Shown in pieces: positions 56,560-64,000 of a stretch of DNA of 64,000 bases. Within the stretch, counting starts at the first letter, position 1, and the number at the start of each line of letters is the position of its first letter. Source of the DNA: Gammaproteobacteria bacterium (GTDB lineage Bacteria > Pseudomonadota > Gammaproteobacteria > S012-40). The notes below the pieces were generated by a model. It was not told the origin of the DNA. It searched no databases and saw only the letters and a program-made list of their open reading frames with translations. The stretch spans positions 186,001-250,000 of the forward strand of contig JAOUMY010000002.1 of the NCBI GenBank assembly GCA_029881255.1. The letters run 5' to 3'. Made by a program: the position numbers and the translations under genes.

Positions 56560-57402
56560 ATGAGTAATATGCAGCATAAATCACCACACACCCGGAACTC
56601 TGGTTTTACCCTGATTGAAATCCTGATTGCCATGGTCGTCATCGGTATCGGACTGGTCGCACTGGCACGCTTTTCCGGTGTCGGGGTAAAAGAAAGTAAT
56701 ATGTCGCAGGCGCGTGTGCAGGCGATCACCCTGGGTGAACAAGGTATCGAAACACTGCGCACTCAATGGGCAAATGACCCAACCAATGTTCCCAGCGGTA
56801 CCGACCAACAGACACCGGCTGGTAGTAATACCACTTATGATCGCAACTGGAATGTGAGTGAAACAACGAGTGGTGCGACACAGATCGATATGCGGGTTTC
56901 CTGGGCCGACCGTACCGGGGCTTTGCAAAGCGTGAGTTTGTCTTCGGTATTGGCAACGTCCACGCCACTGGATCATTCCATCACATTAACTTCAAGTCCT
57001 TCGGGTTTGGTAGTGGTTAGTACGACTGCACCGGGAGCACCTGGTACCGGCGGCGGCGCGGCTCCTGGTACTGGAACAGGTACTGGTACGGGAACTGGAA
57101 CAGGTACTGGTACGGGAACTGGAACCGGCACCACAACGACTACCCTGGCAGGCACAACCACCACCACTACGCCGCCGGTTTATGTAGACGTATTGACCTG
57201 TAATTGTGAATGGAGCCACGGGAAAAAAGGCAAAGTTGAAGGCACATTACATACATCATTGAACGGCGTCTATGCTAATCCAGAGCTGACACAAATGTGT
57301 AATACCTGTTGCGGATTGACGCCTATAAAACCACCAGTTGGCGGCGAACACTACACCGAGATCTGTAATGTAGACAGTACTAAGGCGATTACGCTGCAGT
57401 AA
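56560..57402 (+). CDS. PilV-like minor pilin with Cys-rich C-terminal domain, copy A
   Basis: Start at MSNMQHKSPHTRNSG, which leaves a normal prepilin leader before FTLIEILIAMVVIGIGLVAL. The 280-residue protein has the PilV core (QARVQAITLGEQGIETLRTQW), then a linker of Gly-Thr repeats and Thr runs. A domain with six cysteines closes it: VLTCNCEW, CNTCCGL and EICNV. The linker is encoded by a 24-bp DNA repeat. A diverged paralogue follows directly. The Cys domain has no family I recognise; the CxC...CxxCC pattern would suit disulfides or metal binding. Confidence 0.85.
   Translation: MSNMQHKSPHTRNSGFTLIEILIAMVVIGIGLVALARFSGVGVKESNMSQARVQAITLGEQGIETLRTQWANDPTNVPSGTDQQTPAGSNTTYDRNWNVSETTSGATQIDMRVSWADRTGALQSVSLSSVLATSTPLDHSITLTSSPSGLVVVSTTAPGAPGTGGGAAPGTGTGTGTGTGTGTGTGTGTGTTTTTLAGTTTTTTPPVYVDVLTCNCEWSHGKKGKVEGTLHTSLNGVYANPELTQMCNTCCGLTPIKPPVGGEHYTEICNVDSTKAITLQ
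57071..57125 (+). repeat. 24-bp tandem repeat in the pilin linker
   Basis: The unit CTGGAACAGGTACTGGTACGGGAA occurs twice exactly (57071-57094, 57095-57118) plus a partial copy. It encodes alternating Gly-Thr and preserves the frame, so copy-number change would lengthen or shorten the linker by 8 residues. Confidence 0.85.
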
Positions 57403-57546
57403 GCCAGAAATATAGATAACGTAAAAACAAAATAGAAAAGACAGGCCATAAGGGATTGCAAAAGGCCTGACATTTGGTTGGAAAGCTATGTTGTTGCTTC
57501 TTTCATTTCTGAGGGGATGCGGCGTCATAGCATAAGGAAAGTGACT

Positions 57547-58380
57547 ATGAAAACGACATTCAACAACCCACAACAAGGTGGGTTTAGTATGATCGAGATT
57601 CTGATCGCGATGGTTATCATCAGCGTTGCTCTATTGTCACTGGGCAAATTCGCCGGAGTCGGCGTCAGGGAAAGTAATATGTCGGCAGCGCGGGTGCAGG
57701 CAATCACCCTGGGTGAGCAGGGCATCGAAGAGCTACGTACCCAATGGGCGAATGATCCTACTGCCATTACCAATGGTTCCGACCCGACAATTACCCAAGG
57801 TAACACCACTTATGATCGCACATGGAACGTGAGTGAAACCTCTTCCGGTGCGACTCAAATCGACATGCGGGTAACATGGGCCGACCGCACCGGTGCCTCG
57901 CAAAGTATCGCGCTTTCATCAGTATTGGCGACTTCAACGCCTCTTGATCACTCGATTACGCTGACCTCCAGTCCTTCGGGACTGGTGGTGGTGAGTACGA
58001 CCGCGCCGGGTGGTGGTGGTGGCGGTGGCGGTGGCGGTGGCGGTACAACTTCGACTATTGGCGGGGGTGGCATGATGACCACAACCACCTTGCCCGGCGG
58101 CGCCACGACAACCACATTGTTCGGGGTTACTACGACCACAGCGCCTGTTTACATCGATATACTCACCTGTCAATGTGAGTGGGAACGTGGACGCGGCAGC
58201 GTCGAGGGAACTGTGCATATCTCGCAGAATGGTGTGTTCGTCAATCCCCAATTGACCAATCATTGCCGCACCTGTTGTGGGCTATCTACCGCACCCGCGT
58301 CGGGTGATGTCGATGTTGTCGACGAATACTATAGCGAGATGTGTTACGTCGATAGTAGCAATAACGTGGGCCTATATTAA
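57547..58380 (+). CDS. PilV-like minor pilin with Cys-rich C-terminal domain, copy B
   Basis: Start at MKTTFNNPQQGG preceded by AGGAAAG, giving 277 residues. It is a paralogue of copy A: the pilin part is nearly identical over NMSxARVQAITLGEQGIExLRTQWANDPT and the segment up to SSPSGLVVVSTTAPG. The linker differs (12 Gly, then Gly/Thr/Met stretches), and the final domain keeps all six cysteines (LTCQCEW, CRTCCGL, EMCYV). Tandem duplication with conserved ends and a variable linker suggests selection on both the pilin and the Cys domain. Confidence 0.85.
   Translation: MKTTFNNPQQGGFSMIEILIAMVIISVALLSLGKFAGVGVRESNMSAARVQAITLGEQGIEELRTQWANDPTAITNGSDPTITQGNTTYDRTWNVSETSSGATQIDMRVTWADRTGASQSIALSSVLATSTPLDHSITLTSSPSGLVVVSTTAPGGGGGGGGGGGGTTSTIGGGGMMTTTTLPGGATTTTLFGVTTTTAPVYIDILTCQCEWERGRGSVEGTVHISQNGVFVNPQLTNHCRTCCGLSTAPASGDVDVVDEYYSEMCYVDSSNNVGLY
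58009..58044 (+). repeat. Run of 12 Gly codons (GGT/GGC) in copy B linker
   Basis: Twelve consecutive GGT/GGC codons, in part alternating, form a slippage-prone trinucleotide tract. A similar 12-Gly run ends the multihaem cytochrome gene (27729-27764). Confidence 0.8.
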
Positions 58381-58395
58381 AGTCTAGATCGACAC

Positions 58396-58431
58396 GCTTT
58401 TTGCAGTAAAAAGGCTTTTACTGCAAAAAGC
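58396..58431. repeat. Perfect 16-bp inverted repeat before the glycosyltransferase gene
   Basis: GCTTTTTGCAGTAAAA and its exact complement are separated by 4 nt (AGGC). The right arm ends 5 nt before the GTG start of the glycosyltransferase gene. No T-run follows on either strand, so it is not a standard terminator. In RNA it would fold beside the start codon. Confidence 0.8.
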
Positions 58432-58436
58432 GCAAC

Positions 58437-59366
58437 GTGTTGATCAGCATCGTCATTCCCATATACAACGAATCGGCCAATATCTCCCCACTGTGGGAGA
58501 GTCTTTCGGCCGTGATGACTACCCTGGAAGCACCGTGGGAATGTATCTTTGTCGATGATGGCAGTCATGATGACAGCCTGGCGCGACTAGCCAATCTGCA
58601 ACAGCGCCATCCACAATGTCGGATCATCAGCCTGTCGCGCAACTTCGGCCACCAGGCCGCATTATTGGCCGGCTTGCAGGCGAGTAGAGGCGACTGCGTC
58701 ATCACCATGGATGGCGACCTGCAACACCCACCGCACATCATTCCGCAACTATTGGTGCAATGGAAGAACGGCGCGCACATCGTCAACACCCGCCGCGTGG
58801 ATAGACGCCAATTGAATCTGAAGCGACTCACTTCCGGGCTGTTTTATCGCCTGTTTTCCTCGTTGTCGGGGCAGCGCCTACTCCCCGGCATGGCGGATTT
58901 TCGATTGCTTGATCGCCAGGTGGTGGAAACCTTGTCGCAAACCCAGGAACGCGCCCTGTTTTTACGTGGCATTTTGCAATGGCTGGGTTTTCGTCAGGCG
59001 ATCGTCGACTACGAACCAGCGAAAAGATTAAGCGGAAAGTCCGGCTATTCAACGGGCAAGATGTTACACCTGGCCATGGATGGTATTACTTCGTTTTCTC
59101 TGATACCACTGCGCATGGCGACTTATTTAGGCTTTTTGTTTTCCTTCGCCAGCTTCGCCTATCTCTCTTACGCCTTGTATGGCTGGTGGTATACCTCACA
59201 CAATATCGTCGGCTGGACCTCGGTCGTTGGTTCGGTATTGTTTCTCGGCGGCATACAACTGATTTGTCTCGGCATCATGGGCGAATACATCGGCAAGATT
59301 TATCTCGAAGTCAAACACCGCCCGCACTATGTCATCGAGAAGACTCTGGGGTTTGACGATGAGTAA
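58437..59366 (+). CDS. GT2 polyprenyl-phosphate glycosyltransferase (GtrB/DPM1 type)
   Basis: The 309-residue protein has the GT2 fold with VIPIYNESANI, the DXD-type FVDDGSHDDS and TMDGDLQHPP. Two C-terminal membrane helices (MATYLGFLFSFASFAYLSY; SVVGSVLFLGGIQLICLG) follow. This form moves a sugar from a nucleotide donor to polyprenyl phosphate at the inner membrane (ArnC, GtrB and yeast DPM1 are members). GTG start; the TTG next to it is an alternative, and no Shine-Dalgarno is seen because an inverted repeat fills that space. It overlaps the small EamA-like gene by 8 nt, the start of a four-gene operon. Confidence 0.88.
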   Translation: MLISIVIPIYNESANISPLWESLSAVMTTLEAPWECIFVDDGSHDDSLARLANLQQRHPQCRIISLSRNFGHQAALLAGLQASRGDCVITMDGDLQHPPHIIPQLLVQWKNGAHIVNTRRVDRRQLNLKRLTSGLFYRLFSSLSGQRLLPGMADFRLLDRQVVETLSQTQERALFLRGILQWLGFRQAIVDYEPAKRLSGKSGYSTGKMLHLAMDGITSFSLIPLRMATYLGFLFSFASFAYLSYALYGWWYTSHNIVGWTSVVGSVLFLGGIQLICLGIMGEYIGKIYLEVKHRPHYVIEKTLGFDDE

Positions 59367-59712
59367 TTTTGTATTATTCATACTTGCCACTCTCGCCTCG
59401 GTCAGCGCACAGATACTCACACGCCAAGGTATGACGCAACAGACCAATGATGTCATCGCTTCATTGTTATCATGGCAAGTGTTTGCAGCTCTGGTTTGTT
59501 ATGCCCTCGCCTTCGTGTGTTACGCCCTGTTTCTCGCGCGTGTAGAACTTTCTCTAGCCGCGCCGTTATTCGTCGGCGGCACCATCATCCTGCTACAAGT
59601 GTATGGACAGTTCACTGGTGAACATCTGGATATCTATCGTATTGTCGGTGCGGTACTCGTCATTGCGGGTGTAACGCTGTTATCGCTGTCCATGCACAAG
59701 GGGGCGGCATAG
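59359..59712 (+). CDS. Small four-helix EamA/ArnE-type membrane protein
   Basis: The start is the ATG overlapping the GT2 stop, giving 117 residues with four membrane helices (FVLFILATLASVSAQIL; WQVFAALVCYALAFVCYALF; LAAPLFVGGTIILLQVYG; IVGAVLVIAGVTLLSLS). This is the small multidrug-resistance fold used by ArnE/ArnF to flip undecaprenyl-phosphate aminoarabinose. Placed between a GtrB-type enzyme and a large membrane protein, it may flip the polyprenyl-linked sugar. Its stop overlaps the next start by one base. Confidence 0.78.
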   Translation: MSNFVLFILATLASVSAQILTRQGMTQQTNDVIASLLSWQVFAALVCYALAFVCYALFLARVELSLAAPLFVGGTIILLQVYGQFTGEHLDIYRIVGAVLVIAGVTLLSLSMHKGAA

Positions 59713-62345
59713 TGTTTTTTCGTTTGCCAGGGATGGTGGCGCTATTCAATCTTGCAGGGCTCGCGCTACTCTATTTTATTTTTCTCGATCGATTTGAGCT
59801 GTCATTACTGTTTGAAGACACCATACTTACTGGCGGCGACTCGGCCTCATGGTATCAAATCGCCTGGCATATGAAGCATGAACTGCTGCCCTACGGACGT
59901 GTGTTTGGCTGGAGCCAGGACAATTATTTTGGCTACGATAATTTGTTGCACTACTTTGTGTTACCGTTCCTGGCCATCGTGTTACTTAGCTTTATTATCC
60001 CACTGACGATCTCTCTCAAGCTGATCAGCTTTCTCGGTGTGCTGTTGTTACCGCTGGCCGTGTTCTGGATGCTCAAACGTATTGGTTATAAAACGCCACT
60101 ACCCTTGATCGGCGCCGCGCTGAGTTTTTACTTTTTACTACACGAACAGTTCAGAATATTCGGCGGCAATTTATTGAGCACCCTGGCGGGTGAATTCTGC
60201 TTTAGCCTGGCCTTCGTCTTATTCACCTTGTTTATTGGCAATCTTCATCGTGGCATAGATTTGAATTCACGACTGGTGAGCAATGCCTTGTTGCTCGCCG
60301 CTATCGGACTCTCCCACGCCTTTGTGTTTTTCTCTGCGGCGTTGTTACCGGTTTTCTATTTGTTGCAACGCCACGGGCTGCGCCAGCGATTACCCTATGT
60401 ATTAAAAATCTACGGCCTGGCCTTTTTGCTCATGGCCTTCTGGTCTTTACCTATGCTCGACATGCGCGAGTTCACGACGCAGGTGAATATGGTTTGGTAC
60501 TTCACATCGTGGCGTGATTTTCTAAACAACCTGGGGATAATACCGATCGTGATTTTCATCAGCGGTGCGGTGCTGACCTTGATACCAGCGACGCGCAATC
60601 AACGCCTGTCCCTTTTCGTATTCATTGGCGGATGCGCAGTGGTGCTATATTTCGTCGCCAATTTATTGCGCGTACCGGATATTCGCTTTTTCCCGGCTTT
60701 TCTCTTTTCAACCATACTGATCTCAGTAGAGATTGTGTACTTACTCGCTAGTCGACTGTATTTTTATCGGCGTTATTTTATGGCTACGCTTGTGGCCATG
60801 GTCGTGCTGTTCTGTGGCAAGACGGTTTATGCACCGGAACTGCAATCACCGGCCTGGTTTGAATGGAATTACAGCGGCTATGAAGTTAAGCCGGCCTTTC
60901 GCAATGGCGTATTTCAAGAACTGGTCAACGAACTTAAAGGCGACTACACCCGTGGCCGTGTGGCCTGGGAACATGTGGATTACAATCCCGACTTTGGCAG
61001 CGAACGCGTATTTGAAAACCTGAGCTACTTCACCGGCCGTTATACCACCGAAGGCATACACTACGCCGCTGGCTTAATGAGCAAAACGGTAACGATACTG
61101 GCCAATGAATTTTCCTTGCGTCGCGGTGGTGCCGAACCCGTGATGCAAGCACAGCCCAATGTCGAGCGACTAGGTGATCACTTCAAGTTATTTAACATCT
61201 CGCAAGTCATCGCCAAGAGCACTCCGATTGAACAAATGTTCAGACGCTCGGCGGATTTTGAACTGGCACTGCTATCCGATGATTACTCTGTGTTTAATTT
61301 GAGAGACTACACGCCGTCGTTTGTTAAACCTTTGGAATATGTTCCCCCGTTGGCTACAATTGAAAGCTCACATCCAGAGGCCGCGATACGCAACTGGTTT
61401 CGTCGCGGCCATACCTTGGAATCACTATTTGTCGATCGACGACATCTTCATACGCCCGAGTTGAAAGAGCCGTTCACACAATCGGTCACGCTTGCCGCCA
61501 ATGGTAAGTTGAGTGAATTATCGGTTGAGAAGATGACCCCAGCGTCAGTAAGCAAGGAATTTATTGATAACAGAACGATACGCTTTCAAACCGATGGCAT
61601 TGGCAAGCCACATCTGATCAAAGTCAGCTTTTCGCCCTTATGGCAATCGTCCAATGGCGAAACAATTTATCGTGTCGCACCGGGGATGATGTTGTTGTTT
61701 CCGCAACAGGAGAAAGTTGAACTCGTGTATACGCGCAGCACTGCCGAAAAAGTTGGCCTATTAATGACATTGACAGGCTTGCTCATTATTCTCGGCATGC
61801 GCTACAAAGAAACATTCACCGAGCGATGGCTGGAAAGGCTGTTTTTGATCGCGCCGATTAACGCTACGGTATACCGACTACACCGTCCGTTGTTAATTTT
61901 ACTAGTAGTGGCAACACTACTCTTGTGCTGGTGGGGTGCGAGTGTGAAGCGACAACTACTGGACTTTCACTACCAGGGCGCTGCGCTGAGCAGTAGCCAG
62001 CAATTTCAGGCCAGCGTGAATTTTCATCAGGCTACGCTCGACAACCCCGAACAAATCGACGACGATCTCGACGTGGGGGCGTTGAGTATGCTCGCGCTGG
62101 CACGTGACCTGATTGCACTCAAACAGTATGATCGCGCGCAAATCGTGTTGCAACGCATGCATGAGGACTATCCAGATTGGGCTTCATTTGATTTGATTTA
62201 TTTACAACAGGCACGCCTTGCACTCGCGCAAAACCGACGCGAGATCGCCTCACGCGTACTAGATGAATGCAAAAAACGGCAAGTGCAGATTGGCGTAAAC
62301 AAGTCCTGCAATAATTTCAGGGAGTCCTTCCATGTGGCACCCTGA
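59712..62345 (+). CDS. Large polytopic membrane protein, possible GT-C glycosyltransferase
   Basis: The 877-residue protein has about ten membrane helices in its N-terminal 370 residues, an exoplasmic domain (about 380-660), two more hydrophobic segments (about 682-697 and 722-740) and a C-terminal soluble part with TPR-like helices (ALARDLIALKQYDRAQIVLQ). An Asp in the first loop (ILTGGDSASW) and the general layout suit a GT-C transferase using a polyprenyl-phosphate sugar, as in ArnT or the DUF6541-type proteins, but no signature is decisive. GTG start overlaps the preceding stop by one base. It overlaps the next gene by 14 nt. Confidence 0.7.
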   Translation: MFFRLPGMVALFNLAGLALLYFIFLDRFELSLLFEDTILTGGDSASWYQIAWHMKHELLPYGRVFGWSQDNYFGYDNLLHYFVLPFLAIVLLSFIIPLTISLKLISFLGVLLLPLAVFWMLKRIGYKTPLPLIGAALSFYFLLHEQFRIFGGNLLSTLAGEFCFSLAFVLFTLFIGNLHRGIDLNSRLVSNALLLAAIGLSHAFVFFSAALLPVFYLLQRHGLRQRLPYVLKIYGLAFLLMAFWSLPMLDMREFTTQVNMVWYFTSWRDFLNNLGIIPIVIFISGAVLTLIPATRNQRLSLFVFIGGCAVVLYFVANLLRVPDIRFFPAFLFSTILISVEIVYLLASRLYFYRRYFMATLVAMVVLFCGKTVYAPELQSPAWFEWNYSGYEVKPAFRNGVFQELVNELKGDYTRGRVAWEHVDYNPDFGSERVFENLSYFTGRYTTEGIHYAAGLMSKTVTILANEFSLRRGGAEPVMQAQPNVERLGDHFKLFNISQVIAKSTPIEQMFRRSADFELALLSDDYSVFNLRDYTPSFVKPLEYVPPLATIESSHPEAAIRNWFRRGHTLESLFVDRRHLHTPELKEPFTQSVTLAANGKLSELSVEKMTPASVSKEFIDNRTIRFQTDGIGKPHLIKVSFSPLWQSSNGETIYRVAPGMMLLFPQQEKVELVYTRSTAEKVGLLMTLTGLLIILGMRYKETFTERWLERLFLIAPINATVYRLHRPLLILLVVATLLLCWWGASVKRQLLDFHYQGAALSSSQQFQASVNFHQATLDNPEQIDDDLDVGALSMLALARDLIALKQYDRAQIVLQRMHEDYPDWASFDLIYLQQARLALAQNRREIASRVLDECKKRQVQIGVNKSCNNFRESFHVAP

Positions 62346-63177
62346 TCGATCGAATAATTGTTTCTACCGCATGCTGGCAGGGGTGTTGTTACTCCTGATA
62401 TATACAGGCATGGCAAGCGCAGAAGAAGCAAAATTGTCAGCCTCTATCCAGGTGAAACTTGTCGACAAGCAGTTCCACCTGAATTGCCGAATCGAAAACA
62501 CGGGGACCGTATCGCTATTCGATGTTGCGCCCGTGCTATTTGTAAACAACCAGCGCATACGCTTGCCCGCCAGTCCGCAGCTATCCGCAGGTGCGACTTA
62601 CCAGCACATCATGCAAATGGATAACCCCTGGTCGACCAGAGGTAACTTTCTGTTTCCTGTGAATATCACCTATCGTAACGAAGAGGGCGTCACCGGTAGT
62701 TTTTATGCCGTAGCCGACGTCGCGCATGAGGCAAGTGCCTCGCCCAAACTCGTCATTGCCGTGCCTCCTAACTTTCTTAGCGACGATGAATCATTTGATG
62801 TTGATACTTTTATCCGCAATGCGGAAGACCAGGCGATAGACATTACGCTGTCACTCTATCCTTCAGGGCAGGTGTCCCGCCGTTTTTATCAAAGCGCGGC
62901 GCTGACAGCAGGACAATCGCTTGAATTGAAGACCGAAGTAGAAACGGAGCTAAGTCTACACAAGAAGGAGATGCTCATCATTGTTGACTATGAAAAACAG
63001 GGATATCACTATGCGCAATTAACGCGCACCTATTTTTCCGAACCCCCTGACTATGAATGGCTGTCGGCCTTTTTCTCGAAATCCAGGCTTGTCTATAGCC
63101 TGATGTCAGTTCTATTCCTCATAGCACTCACCATCATTTTTCTCGACTGGCGTAAACGCCGCCTCACACGTACTTAA
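62332..63177 (+). CDS. Exported membrane-anchored beta-domain protein
   Basis: The 281-residue protein has a signal peptide (FYRMLAGVLLLLIYTGMASA). It contains two beta-rich domains of the CARDB/Ig type (VKLVDKQFHLNCRIENTGTVS; ESFDVDTFIRNAEDQAIDITLS), a C-terminal membrane helix (LMSVLFLIALTIIFLDW) and a basic tail. It is translationally linked to the membrane protein upstream (14-nt overlap, GGGAG before the ATG). It may hold or present the substrate of the glycan module at the periplasmic face. No named family. Confidence 0.7.
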   Translation: MWHPDRSNNCFYRMLAGVLLLLIYTGMASAEEAKLSASIQVKLVDKQFHLNCRIENTGTVSLFDVAPVLFVNNQRIRLPASPQLSAGATYQHIMQMDNPWSTRGNFLFPVNITYRNEEGVTGSFYAVADVAHEASASPKLVIAVPPNFLSDDESFDVDTFIRNAEDQAIDITLSLYPSGQVSRRFYQSAALTAGQSLELKTEVETELSLHKKEMLIIVDYEKQGYHYAQLTRTYFSEPPDYEWLSAFFSKSRLVYSLMSVLFLIALTIIFLDWRKRRLTRT

Positions 63178-63251
63178 TATTCGGTTAATCCCGCTTTTCT
63201 ATAAAGTCGCTTCGTTGAAAACAATAAAAATATGGAACGAGATTTTCAGGG

Positions 63252-63803
63252 ATGATGCTGCATACGCGGGCGCAAGGTTTTAGCCTATTCGAACTACTCA
63301 CCGTCATAACACTCGTATGTCTGCTCGTACTGGCAGCCGTTCCAGCGTTTACCGATCTCATCGACCGCATTCGTATCAAGCAACAAACGCATACCTTGTA
63401 TTCACGACTACAACTGGCCCGACAATTAGCCTTGAGTAGCGGTAGCGATGTACGGGTGCGTTTTCAGCAACACCAGGGGCGCTGGTGTCTGGGTTTTTTT
63501 GATGAAATACATGGCGCGTGTGATTGCACGCAAGCTGACAGTTGTCGCGTTTCGGAGCGGGAATATCGCTACACCATCGACAACCACGATGCCGCCTTGT
63601 ACCGGACGCGATTTGCCGGAGGCGGCGTTCTCGGGTTTTCCGCCAGCCGAGGGATAGCCAGCGATAGCGATGGTTTTCACAACGGCAGTGTGTGGTTGCG
63701 TTCGCCTCGCAACAAAACCTTTGCGGTTGTCGTCAGTCGGCTTGGGCGATTGCGCCTGTGTGAAGCAGGCGTCGGTAATTGTCCGCCAGCGCCGGGAGCC
63801 TAA
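63252..63803 (+). CDS. FimT/GspH-type minor pilin (cluster 3)
   Basis: The 183-residue protein has the prepilin signal RAQG|FSLFELLTVITLVCLLVLAA with Glu+5, then PAFTDLIDRIRIKQQTHTLYSRLQLARQLALSS, a FimT pattern. Three Cys lie in GACDCTQADSC, similar to those in the cluster 2 FimT (CDCSTGTTC), so these two are related. AGGGATG overlaps the start. It opens a third minor pilin set running out of the window. Confidence 0.86.
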   Translation: MMLHTRAQGFSLFELLTVITLVCLLVLAAVPAFTDLIDRIRIKQQTHTLYSRLQLARQLALSSGSDVRVRFQQHQGRWCLGFFDEIHGACDCTQADSCRVSEREYRYTIDNHDAALYRTRFAGGGVLGFSASRGIASDSDGFHNGSVWLRSPRNKTFAVVVSRLGRLRLCEAGVGNCPPAPGA

Positions 63804-63804
63804 C

Positions 63805-64000
63805 ATGCACAATCAGCGAGGTCATAGCCTAGTCGAACTGGTAATCGCCAGTGCCATCGGCGTCGTCGTGTTAACCCAGGCGCTGGACTTATTTGCTCAT
63901 CGAGTAGCGGCGCAAACCCATCACCAGGGGCAACTACGACTCGAACAGGAAGTCCGCGCCATTATCGCCGTCGTGGAAAACGAGGTATCGCGTCATGCCT
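63805..64000 (+). CDS. PilW-type minor pilin, partial at window end (cluster 3)
   Basis: The ATG follows the FimT stop by 1 nt. The visible 65 residues begin MHNQRG|HSLVELVIASAIGVVVLTQA, a prepilin signal with His at +1 (unusual) and Glu+5. They continue LRLEQEVRAIIAVVENEVSRHA, like the PilW pattern in cluster 2. The gene is cut off by the window edge. Confidence 0.8.
   Translation, partial: MHNQRGHSLVELVIASAIGVVVLTQALDLFAHRVAAQTHHQGQLRLEQEVRAIIAVVENEVSRHA

Noticed and set aside
58396-58431. Intrinsic terminator reading of the 16-bp inverted repeat
   Set aside because: No T-run follows the stem on either strand.

Overview
The window looks like chromosomal DNA from a gammaproteobacterium. 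The evidence is gene order: the envelope/translation block lpxD-ompH-bamA-rseP-dxr-cdsA-uppS-frr-pyrH-tsf-rpsB on the minus strand, divergent from map-glnD, plus a tRNA-Gly/tRNA-Cys/tRNA-Leu(UAA) operon in the order of Escherichia coli glyW-cysT-leuZ. No genus can be named from the sequence. No IS element, prophage or CRISPR array was seen.

Layout. 1-11.5 kb: housekeeping block for outer-membrane biogenesis (LpxD, Skp, BamA, RseP), isoprenoid and lipid carrier synthesis (Dxr, UppS, CdsA) and translation (Frr, Tsf, RpsB). 11.6-21.3 kb, mostly plus strand: map, glnD, apaH, a diguanylate cyclase, a MagIII/endonuclease-III-like glycosylase (minus), a Lon-family AAA protease and gluQ. 21.5-31.9 kb: an accessory region with a lipoprotein subtilase, a giant secreted c-type cytochrome with 42 CxxCH motifs, and a tightly coupled trio of VWA protein, coiled-coil membrane protein and FetB-like permease. 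31.9-39.1 kb: a Crp/Fnr regulator, small conserved proteins, acetyl-CoA synthetase, several exported proteins (one with an ILEI/PANDER-like domain) and MogA. 39.1-44.4 kb: a TetR-TolC-RND efflux operon without a periplasmic adaptor gene. 44.4-47.1 kb: a PLA2-like lipoprotein, a sulfotransferase and a CAP-domain lipoprotein.

47.2-48.4 kb is the most unusual stretch. The tRNA-Leu(UAA) gene is split between U34 and A35 of its anticodon by a 685-nt group I intron. The intron carries an HNH homing endonuclease gene on the opposite strand, so tRNA and intron are read leftward and the endonuclease rightward. The flanking tRNA-Cys and tRNA-Gly genes and a strong promoter are intact.

48.6-64 kb holds three successive sets of type IV minor pilins (FimT/GspH, PilV, PilW, PilX types, plus a PilE-like pilin). 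They include a tandem pair of PilV-like proteins with cysteine-rich C-terminal domains on low-complexity linkers. Between the second and third sets lies a polyprenyl-sugar module (GT2 glycosyltransferase, small EamA/ArnE-type protein, large polytopic protein, exported partner), which could supply sugar to a surface structure.

The best candidates for undescribed biology are the intron with its antisense endonuclease, the 42-haem cytochrome beside a subtilase, the VWA/coiled-coil/FetB trio, and the Cys-domain minor pilins next to a glycan module.
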